DNA of 64,000 bases from contig KV419460.1 in NCBI GenBank assembly GCA_001630475.1, positions 21,038 to 85,037 of the forward strand, given 5' to 3'. Shown in pieces: positions 1 through 10,281 of the stretch. Every line of letters starts with the position of its first letter. The first letter of the stretch is position 1. The stretch comes from Sistotremastrum niveocremeum HHB9708. Its lineage: Eukaryota; Basidiomycota; Agaricomycetes; Sistotremastrales; Sistotremastraceae. The position numbers were made by a program, and so were the translations under genes. The notes under the pieces are model-generated. The model was not told where the DNA came from. It saw only the letters and a list, made by a program, of their open reading frames with translations, and ran no database searches.

Positions 1-2935
1 CCTCTGGGTCTGTCCAAAAAACCTGGAAGAAACTCTCCTCTTTTTCCATTTTCATCCTATGCCGATTTCTCCTTCACCGAGTTTGTCACGACCGCTCGAT
101 TATCTAATGCAAATATCGACTCGCTGATCCGTCTGCACAAAAATCAATGGAGCGAGAATACAAGAATTACATTTAAAAATCATCGAGATATTGAAGCTGT
201 TCTGAGATCGCTCGAATGACTTCCGCAAAGGTATGTGGGCTCAAACACTCAGCTCACCATGTTCAGTGAATTGCCGCTGATTTAATTCAACATATAGTAT
301 CAATCAGAAACTTTTGAGGAAAGCTATATCTCCAAAAGTCGAATCAAAGTCACCGAAAAGTTTGAGGTTTACGTTCTTCCCGCCCTCAAGTGGATCCAAA
401 TGGCATTCAAGGATGCATCAATCTGTGATGTGGCATCTTGGTATCCCCAAAAGAAATGGATCATTGAGAATGGCATCAAAACACAAATGCATGATGATCT
501 AGATTGTGGTCAGGACTGGTGGGATATTCAGGTAAGGGTTCGGCATGAGTTGGTGTCATGGTCTAACAGACTTGCGTAACAGAGTGAAATTGGCAGCAAA
601 GGGTCATATTTACCCCTTGTCTTATACGCCGATGCAACACTGGTCTCTTCATTCAATGGAAGGCAATTTCATCCAATAATTGGTCGCTTTGGTGTGATAC
701 CAGGGAAAATCCGGAACTCTTATGGCCGAGGTGGCGGAACACTGTTGGGATACATTCCAAAGGTCTCTATCCCTCTGAATATGCAGACTGATCATTTTCT
801 AATGATTTTAAAAGCTTGATATTCCTCAAGGGGAGAAAAAACGAATGGAATTCAAGGATTTCCGTCGCAAAGTGTACCATTCGGCATGGTGGCAGATATT
901 GAAAAGCCTCAAGTTGGGGGATAGAATTGGAGAACCAGTGATATGTGGAGATGGTAAAACTCGAATCGTCTATCCGGGAGTTTACATCTTGTCCATGGAT
1001 TTTGAAGAACAGTGAGTTCCTTCAATCAAACTCTGCTATCATACCTAAATAGGATTGTAAGGACCATGATGGCTTTGACACGTGGCCCTAGTTCTAAGAA
1101 GCCATGTCCTCGGGATCTTACCTCATCAACAGAATTGACTATAATTGCAGAAGATTATGTGGCCCGAACACCTGAAGATGTACAGAAGATCATTGAGAAG
1201 GCACTTCAACTAAGAAATACCCGTGGCCGTAAAGGTGAAAGTGACAACTTACTGAAAAAATATTCTCTGCGGGCAATTCAGGTGAATCCCAATAATGTCC
1301 TAAAAGTATCTGATGACTGAGCATCATTGTAGTCCCCGTTACTGGGTCTCACTCATTCAAATCCCTACAGAGCATTGGCCACAGATATATTACATGTCTT
1401 TGAGGGGGGTGGGGTCAAACATGTGCTAGGATGGACTGTTGAACGACTCAGTATGAAAAGTGCAGATCCTGCAACTTTGCAGATCATTGATGATAGGTAT
1501 ATTCAGGATGATATGACCATGATGGATTCTTATCATTAGGCCAGATTTTCATTGCTGGTTCGATGGAAGAAAAATCGACACCATGAATCCATCACAGAAC
1601 TGACATTTGCTGATTCCAAGTGCTGGCTCTCTATCTTCAACGTGCAGTGTTCTCATTCTCTCAATATTCCTCTGTTGATGATAGATATCTCAGCGTATTC
1701 TGCCATGTATCTGGGATTTGAAGGCAGATGATATGGAGACTGCTGATGAGATGCACCCTGTTTTACTGCTTATCCGTTATATGAGTGAAGCCCGGGCTCT
1801 CCTTGGAGTGGAAGTTGTGACAACCGAGTACTTAGAGTTGGCCAGTGCCAAATTACACGATCTTGAGAGGTCTATTCCTGTGAGTGGCCCCTTTTGGTGA
1901 CTCTGACTACTTAGTGTATGGACTTTTAGGATGCAGCAGAGGTGTTGAATCAAGATTGTGCATTCCCAAAAATGCACATCCTTCTGACGCATGCAATTGA
2001 AGACATAAAACGGAAAGGACCTCTTAAGCATATGAATACCATCATTGGCGAACATGGGCATACAATGTTCAAACAAGATTTTAAGCAAAGTGATGGTCGA
2101 AATGTGGAGTTACAGGTAATCAAGATATCTGATATGCCAATACAATTACTAACACTCAGCAAAAGATTACTGAACTGCAAGAAAACAGAGCAGTCATTGC
2201 CCACACGCGACACACAATTGAGTCTGCTGCATCACCAGTCACTCAGAAAAAAAAGGAGACTTCATCTGTCTTACTTTCTTACACTGGTCCAAGACTTCGA
2301 TCACCTGGGCCAAAACAACTTCTACTTCAGGTTGAAGAGAACAGAGGGTCAAGAGACTTCTTCACAAACTTCCGTCAGGGTTTGCTGGAATTCTTCAAAA
2401 CTAATCTGAAGCAGCCTAATCTGGCACATGCAAATGTTGAACAACAGGTACCTGTTGCATGCTAATAGAGTTACAAAAACTGAGATATGTCCAACCACAG
2501 ATTCAGACGTATGCTGCTGTGAACACACGTTTCCAGTCATACAGCACACTCACCTATGAGGAAGAAAATATCCGATGTGCTGAATCATTCCACAATCAAG
2601 AACGTTATGATGTTGTTCTGGTGGCGCTTCCTGATAAGTCCTATGTCTATGCTAGGATGCGACTGCTCTTTAGTTGTCAAGTTTTGGGGCAAGTTCAACA
2701 TGCTGCATGTGTTACATTGCTCCGGACAGTCACTCCACCTTTGGAACACTGCATTGGCATGCGTAGGGTACGGGAAGATGCAGCAGGTTCATTCATCTTC
2801 TTGAAATGGATTGTCCGGTCAGTCTATGTTCAGCCCACCTTTGATGAGGAAGAACAGGATTTTTTTGTCAATGATCTCATGGACTCTGATATGTATCTTC
2901 GACATCAGTCCTTACAGAATGAGGAGTTTATGTAA
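1..2935 (+). CDS. Plavaka-type transposase, partial (5' end outside window)
   Basis: Transposase of a Plavaka DNA element, read in exon-sized pieces along the plus strand. Family landmarks appear in order: the SYADFSFTEFV start of the core, LYADATLVSSF (about 623-655), GYIPK, a YPGVYILSMDFEEQ segment (about 970-1011), MMALTRGPSSKKPCPRD, a conserved GPLKHMNTIIGEHGH segment (about 2020-2060) and a C-terminal RYDVVLVALP...DSDMYLR domain that ends at a stop at 2933-2935. The open pieces are joined by good GT-AG introns, for example 532-581, 764-814, 1270-1331 and 1887-1929. The copy therefore looks fairly young. The join near 2450-2475 is awkward: a GT-AG gap there would be only about 21 nt, so that point may be a break. 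The N-terminal part is off the window. Confidence 0.8.
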
Positions 2936-3428
2936 TATACTACTAGTATAAGTCTGGGCTGTAATGTAGAAACTCTGTAAGAGGTTTTGTTTTCTTTGTC
3001 TCTTTGTCTATGTAGCCCCACCCCTTTTCCTTTGATTTGGACTTCCACTTCCCTTCTAAGCTGACTTCCAAAGTCTGATCCAAAACTCAATGTGACCACA
3101 TTCATTCTCAGGCTTGAGTTCTGATGCACACCCATTTCCTTGACCTCTGAGACCTTTGTTCAAGTTCCTAAGAACTCCAAAGTTGAGAAGGATCCCTAAT
3201 TTTTTCAGGCGGCCTGACTACAAGCATCTAAGACTTTACAGCTGTTATCTATGGCCATTAGAGTTGTGATCTCTATAGCAAGGCAGCATCTTGACAGAAT
3301 CACAAGTTATGAGAACCATACCAAGCATGTACAATACTGGGACATCCTGATACTGCATGTATTGTCAATGGTAAATATTGCTGTGACAGTACAAGATACT
3401 TCCAATGGTGGTGTCAGATCATATCTGT

Positions 3429-3961
3429 GCTGCAATGGTCATATAAGGCACTCAAAATGTTTATTATGTGCTGCAATGCTCTCATAAGAGAGGTGCAATA
3501 CTGAGCACCTATTACAATGGCACTATAAGACTGTCAAAAGATTGAGGATCTGATGCACTGCCTTGATCCTATACTCAGAATATTGTAGAGGTGTCATAGT
3601 GGTAGCAGAACATAGTCACCATATTATGACTTTACTGTATTGCAAACTTATATTTTCAATTGCTTGCACTGCACTTTGAGAAGTTTGTCATGAGTCTGTA
3701 CTATAAGTCAAGCAAGTAATGACTTGCCAATAATGTGATGGTACCAAATGATCCTTCACAGAACCTTTCAAGACAGCAGCCATACAGCACATGGAATGCA
3801 ACACTAGCAGAATCTAAAGACTGACCCATAGTTCAGGGAAAACATTGAGTAGACCTTGTATTTTTCCTCAATATGAGACCTCCAGTATAGGTCTATCACA
3901 GTGACATCATATTGGTGGTGTGATAATCTCGTGACATTATAATGCTGCAATGCATTGTAAG
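3429..3961 (+). repeat. Subterminal short repeats of the Plavaka element
   Basis: Four related copies of a motif of the form GCTGCAATG, 3-6 variable bases, then ATAAG or GTAAG occur near the right end: 3429-3447, 3470-3488, about 3511-3529 (slightly diverged) and 3944-3961. All are in the same orientation. Transposases of CACTA-like elements bind such subterminal repeats. The last copy lies at the inferred element end, next to the resumed protease gene. Confidence 0.5.
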
Positions 3962-3974
3962 ACACAATGGCTTT

Positions 3975-5587
3975 TTGGGACATATGAGCCGTCTCCGCGT
4001 GATACGGAGACGTTCGTCCGGCGGTATATCAACGCCTCCATCTCACAACTGTTTTACACGGCCAACATGTATCATGACCTACTGTATCACTATGGGTTCA
4101 ACGAAGAAGCTGGCAACTTTCAGGATTTTAACTTCGGGCGTAGAGGAAAAGGCAGAGATGCTATCATAGCATATGCCCAAGAATGTGGTAAACGCAACAA
4201 TGCAGAGGTACCACAGTGATCTTCCAAAAATCTCTCCACCTCTGATGTGTATGATTCTACTTTCAGTTTTCCACCGTCAGTGATACGTAGCTGCCGTCGT
4301 TTAAATCCGACTGACGTCTTGACAAGCCTCCAGATGGCTACCGCCCTCATTGTCGAATGTAAGTGCTCGATATTTGTGTGACCCGGAACCTCTCATTCTT
4401 TGCTTTTGGTGACAGGTACTTATTTTACAACCAGTCATACATAGCGCAACCGGTGAAGGATTCGTCTTTTGATACCGGCGTTGTCATCCACGAATTGACA
4501 CACGGCGTCACTTCACGTCTCACAGGAGGCCCCTTGGATTCGTCCTGTCTGAACAGTCCTGAGTCGGCCGGGATGAACGAAGGTTGGAGCGGTAGGCGAA
4601 CACATCTCTTTCTTCGTCGATAAACATTGAAAAATGGCATGTCAGATTTTCTAGCTACTATGTTGCGAGATCGTGTGGATCCATTCAAATACGATGCGTC
4701 ATTCTATGTGGGAGCTTGGGCCGCAAGCAACGACACTGGCATTCGGAAATATCCATACACTACTGTACGTAAGCAGTCTCGTATCTCCTTAATCCTCATA
4801 ACATACTAAAATCCGGATAGGACAAACACCTGAATCCCACGACCTACTCAAACCTTAATGATGATTACTATCAAGATACGGTACGTTCTCAACTTTCAAT
4901 AGAGCTTCGCTGAATTACTCCAATCAATCGTAGCATCCTAAGGGAACTGTCTGGGGACAAATGCTTTGGGAAGTGGCTCAAAATCTGGTTCAGAAACATG
5001 GATACAATGAGAATATGTTTCCCTCGGTCGAGAACCAGCCGACAGTGACGGGGAAATTTTATCGACCTGTCACATACAATTCTGAAGGTAAACCAAACCC
5101 ACTTATCCCGATTCATGGCAACACCTTAGCAATTCAGTAAGACGTCACATAGTTATCACCGTTCAAGCGATCCTCTAACTTTAGGCCAGGCTTATTATCG
5201 ACGCCATGAAACACCAAAAATGCAATCCAACGTAATAGCAGAATCGCTCTTTCTTTTCAGGTTTCGCCGCTGACGCTCTATGATAGATTCGTTGATGCAA
5301 GAACGGCTATTCTCAAAGCAGACGAAGGACGCACAAATAGGGAGAATAGATGCCACATTTGGCGCGGATTCGCAAAAAGAGGGCTGGTATGTCTTGATAA
5401 ATATTGAAAGACCATTCTGCGCTGATAATCAATGATTCGTAGGGTCGATACGCAAAAAGGATCGGGTCTGGAGCTTCTCTGACTTATGTTGAGGTGAGCG
5501 GTTCGCGCCAGCTGTTGTGTACGCGCGGGTGAGAACGTCATTTCGCAGGACTTTACAATTCCACCCGAATGCGTTGAATCTTCATGA
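3975..5587 (+). CDS. Extracellular metalloprotease, fungalysin family M36, 3' part only
   Basis: Zinc endoprotease of the fungalysin (M36) family; family members are secreted and digest extracellular protein. Visible exons encode the start of the catalytic domain ([19 protein letters not shown]), [11 protein letters not shown], the zinc motif HELTHG inside [18 protein letters not shown], and the third-ligand segment GMNEGWSDFLA. Then follow [45 protein letters not shown] and the tail [12 protein letters not shown]. Introns fit GT-AG at about 4208-4326, 4359-4415, 4592-4645, 5137-5189 and 5232-5286, plus several smaller ones, with reading frame kept throughout. The signal peptide and propeptide are absent from the window because the Plavaka element sits directly upstream. 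Either the gene is split by an insertion, with its 5' half beyond position 1, or it is truncated. No break was seen in the remaining part. Confidence 0.85.
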
Positions 5588-6406
5588 GAATTGATCTACA
5601 TTCCCCATCAATCGGTCGTCGGATTGATGATAACGTGCGTGAACGTTGCTGTAGCAGCTGTACAGCCTACTGTCATTTCTTTATCTGCGTAATTTAAGAC
5701 CTCGTCGTAGTACAGAAGTTTTAACCTCTACGCCTGGCTCTGAGGTCTCTGTGTTAGGTATACCTGGACCTTCTGTTTTCGACGTGTACTGTTGTTCGGC
5801 AGATACCGGACCGCCACGTTTTCCACTCTCTTCGAGTTTCCGCCAATTGGTTTCCGCACATCCCACCTTCGGGAAAGATCAAACTTACTAAGCTCATTTG
5901 TTGCAAGTCGTGCGTCTCATATGATGAATCTCATGTTCATTCTATTGTATCCAGTCAATGGGTTCATCCACACGCAGTCAGATAATAAACAGGCGCTGAC
6001 TGAGCGACAACAGCTGCACAGCCTCCCGACGAAGCACCTCCAATTTGTTAAGGAAACAGTCCGTCACTCTGATGCGATATCTACCCACACTGGATGATGC
6101 TACCTTACTCTTTCTGTCGCCTTTTACTCTCGAGGCCTCAAGCTGACCACCTCTAATAGCGATAGCCTGAACCTAAGTCATGAGCTTTGACAGCGCCTCT
6201 AGTGCATTCGCGAGTACTCGTTCACGTCTTCCCGATTTACCGAAGCTATGGACGCTGATCGTGCTCTTGGATGGAAGCCAAGGATCAACATCATTCGAAG
6301 TCACCGCTGTCGGAGCTGAGGAGTTAGAAGGACGTCAATCTCATTAAACACAATCAATCACCAGACGAACGCATGGGCGGGCTTGGCAAAGTGCAATACT
6401 CTCAAG
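5588..6406. other. Intergenic stretch without recognisable gene
   Basis: Only short open frames without protein-like character occur here, on either strand. It holds the 3' flank of the protease gene and the distal upstream region of the secreted protein gene. Confidence 0.5.
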
Positions 6407-6413
6407 TATAAAG
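6407..6413 (+). promoter_or_regulatory. Probable TATA box of the secreted protein gene
   Basis: TATAAAG lies 138 bp before the ATG at 6545 and is followed by a pyrimidine-rich stretch (about 6460-6540), a common fungal layout for a strongly expressed gene. The spacing implies a 5' UTR of about 100 nt. Confidence 0.45.
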
Positions 6414-6544
6414 GCTCTCTGTTCACCGACAACGATTTCTGCATCTAGCAGGTCTAGGACATTTCTTTTCCTCTTCTTCCCGATCCCGTCCAGCTCTAAA
6501 TTTCCCTCTACTCTGTCTTCTTTTCTGCCTTTTTTGACTTCATT

Positions 6545-7604
6545 ATGCACTTCAACCTTCTTTCTTTGGTCTCGGTCTTGACGGCCGTCAAACTCACCCT
6601 CGCCTACCCTCTTTCCGCCAACGAAACGCTCAATCTCAATTATTTCGACAAAAGGGATACTCTCATCTGCGGATTCGCGGCCCGTCTCGTCGATTTCACC
6701 GCTTGTCTACCTGCCGGTATAAATTTCAAATTGAGTGCAGACGGAAAGACAGTGACAAGGGAAGCTTTGACCAAGAACGCAGCTGGTCACTTCTTGCCTC
6801 CGGCTAACTCGGCCAGTGAATGTGGTGAGTTGTAGCCTATGTTACGCTTTGTAGGATCGATTTAGGGCTGATTGGATCGAAGATCATATCATTGAGCTTG
6901 CTTTGTTGAACACCATGTTCAACAAGAACGGATATTGCGCCGTTGCGAACGTCCTCGGAAGGGATTTCACCGCAGATGACAAGGCGAGTTGCCCTTCGTT
7001 TACAATCACAAGATCAATAACTGATCATGTTTATTTATCGTGTAGACCAATTTCTTGCAGACGCCTATCAACCTCATTAATGCGCAAGCTGCCAACACCA
7101 ACTCAATCGCACACGGCACTCCAGTCAATCTCGTCTTCGTTACCAAATCCGTGAACCAGCAGGTAAACATCGTTGTGAATCTCATATTCGTCATCGGCCT
7201 CTCATACCTTATTCTTCTTTCAGAAACAACGGTTCGTAACAGAAGCTCTAGCAACCGGAAAAGCACCCGCAAACGCTCTCAACGAGGCCATCGTGGATTA
7301 TCTCAAAGAAACACGAACTCAATCACTCCGTGTCGCAGCTGCAATCGACTCTGCATGCGCTGCTAAAATTAATACCTTGAAGACTGGGTTGCTGAGGAAT
7401 GCTGGTAAAGCTACTGGACGTGCGAAGACTGCAGATGAGAGGCTTGAACAAGCTGTGGTACGTGAGATCGCTTGCTCTTGTCAATGGGATATGGGAACTG
7501 ATTGAATGATGTTATAGGCTGCGCATGAGAAGTTGATCGAAGGGTCGCATGGTCTTACTGTTGTCAACCAGTGGAAGAAGGTTCTTGCAACTCCTGCTAA
7601 ATGA
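6545..7604 (+). CDS. Small secreted protein with ECDHIIEL motif, function unknown
   Basis: Five exons (6545-6824, 6883-6983, 7046-7162, 7224-7457, 7518-7604) give a 272-residue protein. It begins with a clear signal peptide (MHFNLLSLVSVLTAVKLTLA), so it should enter the secretory pathway. The mature part has SECDHIIELALLN, a region rich in Asn and Ala (INAQAANTNSIAHGTPVNL) and Lys/Ala-rich helices toward the C terminus. The Cys-Asp-His motif across the first intron suggests a conserved surface or active site, but I do not recognise the family. The second intron (6984-7045) starts with GC rather than GT (AAG|GCGAGT), a rare but accepted donor. Frame is preserved across all four introns, which supports the model. 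Confidence 0.75.
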
Positions 7605-8144
7605 TACTATCTGTCCTACCATCAGATCGATCACCTCACTCCTTAGTTGGAAAAAATATGCGAAAATGTATCTATGATCTTAGATGATCGACGCAACGGA
7701 GGTGCCCACATCTCTCGGTACACTTTGAGGTGGAGGTACTGCTGTCTAAACCTTGAGCCTAGTGAAGGAACGAATAGAATTATGTTGCTTTACTATATAC
7801 TGTTGGGCGAGTACCATGAAGAAGCCTATTGAAAGGGTAATTACCCAGAGAAAGAGCTATATGGTAGGAATCTAAAGCGTCCGATTGCGAGTAAAGATAT
7901 AGTCCGACTCGGGGTGATGAATGAGCGTTGAGAGGAGTCTGAATGTCAAGACGCGGTAATACAAGTAATTTTCGAAAGGGATGGCGGTGTATAGTACAAT
8001 GATATTGATAAGGGAGTATGAGTGAATGAACGCTTCGGGTTGGAATGGTTAGAGAGGGCTCGTGCTGCCTGTATAGTCAGATGAGGCATGGAACGCAAAA
8101 GTCTGGGTAGACCTACTCACAAGGACGGAAGAGTAAGTCGATAT
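7605..8144. other. Intergenic stretch without recognisable gene
   Basis: 3' flank of the secreted protein gene. No open frame here looks like a protein. Confidence 0.45.
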
Positions 8145-8525
8145 TCAGTCACACGATGGTTCACCCACTCCGCCACATGGTCTTTGCTAATAAAGAGGTC
8201 AGGCCCAGTACTGCATTAAGGCACGAAAGAACTTACTTGACCGCCGGAAGATGCAGCAAGCTGTGTGAGAAAGGGCGAGTCGAGCATGGGGCGTTGTTTG
8301 GAAATGAAGGGAGGGCATTGCTGTAGGCCCAATCAACATAATGGTCAACGATAGTGCATCTGAGAGACTCACGTAGCACGAAGGAACGGGCTCGTTGAAG
8401 TGTTGAGAGGAAGTGAACACGACGAGGTCATTATTGGCTGCAAATGGAATGAAGAAGTGGTCGCGAGACGAGAGGCGTTTGCTTACAATTTGGTTGAGTG
8501 TGTATGGCGTGATGATAGGCGGCAA
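8145..8525 (-). CDS. Possible small three-exon gene, unknown protein
   Basis: An ATG at 8525 opens a frame starting MPPIITPYTLNQIVSKRL. A good donor (TAC|GTGAGT) and acceptor (CCTACAG) at about 8322-8372 join it to YQCPPFISKQRPMLDSPFL and a segment ending SSGGQ. A second GTAAGT...TTATTAG intron leads to a short last exon ending near 8145. The product would be about 90 residues, with no signal peptide and no domain I recognise. Two well-formed introns that keep the frame speak for a real gene. Small size and an unclear last exon speak against it; an alternative last exon in another frame reads DHVAEWVNHRVTEYRL. Confidence 0.3.
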
Positions 8526-10281
8526 ATAGAACGAGTGCAGATGATATATATGATTTCACGAAGGCCATTATAAGGAATAAACACAAAAGAAAAGAGAACG
8601 AGAAGCACGAAGTGAACGTTGAGGCCGAGTGATACGTATTTAATGCCGCCAGTCAGCCATACTTATACTGAGTCTACTGCCGCTGGCTTCAGGAACAGAG
8701 CGTTGAAGTTTCATAGATCCAACGAACAGCTATAGCACACCATCACTTTTCGGCGAAGAAGTCCACCGAGATCGGCAATGTGACGATCCACCAATTCAGA
8801 TTCCAAATGTGAGATTAGAACAAGAACACAGAGCTTTAGCGGAAAGTATCAACTTCTCAACAAGAATGGCAGTTCGTTGGATCGAGGCAGACTGTGAGCC
8901 TTGTGGTGAGTCGACGTAGATGATTGGTTCACGCTGCGCCGGGATCATGAGATGCTATATGGCTCTTCGGAGTGTCAGAGCTCGAGCCAATCAGCGGAGA
9001 CACAATTAGGACAGGCCTCCGCCGGAATTACCTTGTGGACGTAGGGCGGGTGGTATGGGGGCATGATCTGGGGTTCTCTAATTTTACCTTTGCAGCCATA
9101 GATCTCACTCGCAGTGCCACACCGCTCGGTGTCTCGGGTTCGCCGGAGATGCTTGCACTATAGAGATTTATAGAGATTGTATAGTCTCATGACACGGTCC
9201 AGTGTAGTCCATCCATTAAATAAGAGGTCCAAGACTCCAAGTGCCAGCGAAGACTCGGCAGAACTTGCACCAGTGAAACCCTGTTCCAGAACGCGAAGCT
9301 GATTTGACTCATCATTGATCCTTTCTGAAGAATGCCACTCTATATATGGATGTGTAATGATGGCATCGCATGCTGATATTGGACCTCGTGTGACTGCAGC
9401 GATTGGGCGGTGTTGATGATGGGTTTGAAGAGGATTGTCGGAGCTTGAATTTGAGCCTACCCAGGTTTCCGATTTCTTCCGAATACCTTTCCGCGTAAAC
9501 AAAACCTCCTTCCGGTGTCAATATGTTTGGCGATAGTGATCGTTTCTCACCACACCTACTTAACGAACTCGAGTTTGGCAAGCACATCCTTAGCTTTATT
9601 TTTCTTAAAAAATCAAGTCCGACATCTCGTATAATAGAATCACGTCCAGGACAAGGTCCAGAGGGTTCTGTACGTTTGCATTAGTCGAGTTTCGCCGGGG
9701 CTAATACCATCGTACCAGCATCAGGCTGCTGCATTGATCTCGACAATAATATCCTCGAGGATCCATGACTAAATAGTGCGATAGCTTCGCGAAACGATCT
9801 CGTCTTCCCAATTACCGGACTCACTATGTGTGTATATTACCCTTCCACCTCCGTAGCTGCTCGTAGCTGGGATATCCGGTTTTTTCCAAGATTCAATTTC
9901 AAGCGTTCATTCAGGACGTAAATCTGAAATCTTATGACTTTCTGGCGATCACCTACTGTTCTACTAGTGATCAAATCTCTAAAACATCGTTCTCTCGAGA
10001 TCTTTCCGAGTCCGGTATCGGCGATTGTATCCAAACCCTATTTATGAGAAATATAAGAATTCTGATAGTGCATAAGGTAGATAGACCCTTGAGTATACCT
10101 GTCACATGCTATAATAACAGAATCGGAATAGATCATTGATCTGGGAAGTTCTCGAAAAGGATCCAACTGAGAAGCGAGCTGTGCTCAAGCGCCGGAAGCT
10201 ATGATATAGAGCACCACACCCTATGTTGTGCATCTTATCATCTCTTTTCTCTCTCTACATCCCATCGCTTGGACGACAGGT
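8526..10281. other. Long intergenic stretch, no confident gene
   Basis: About 1.75 kb with only short frames. On the minus strand, pieces around 9160-9750 (for example RRKDVLAKLEFVK-like and PDAGTMVLAPAKLD) look faintly protein-like but cannot be joined into a gene. They could be remnants of a decayed gene. Confidence 0.35.

Larger units (their letters stand above)
1..3961 (+). mobile_element. Plavaka-type DNA transposon, right-hand part
   Basis: A cut-and-paste DNA transposon of the Plavaka group (CACTA/En-Spm-like) whose left end lies outside the window. The body is a transposase gene (1-2935). It is followed by about 1 kb of AT-rich non-coding DNA with repeated short motifs near the right end, as expected for subterminal repeats of CACTA-like elements. 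The right boundary is placed at about 3961 because fungalysin coding sequence resumes just after it. I could not identify the terminal inverted repeat or target-site duplication, since the left end is not visible. The family assignment rests on the transposase; the right boundary is inferred. Confidence 0.8.

Noticed and set aside
3990-4012. Inverted repeat CGTCTCCG / CGGAGACG close to the transposon end, considered as a terminal inverted repeat
   Set aside because: It lies inside the resumed fungalysin coding sequence and is a local hairpin, not a transposon end.
9158-9750. Minus-strand protein-like pieces including AERYSEEIGN and DAGTMVLAPA
   Set aside because: Pieces lie in different frames and no reasonable set of introns joins them.
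10228-10281. Upstream extension of the first arrestin-like protein
   Set aside because: The extension would begin with GTG; the first in-frame ATG is 10282.
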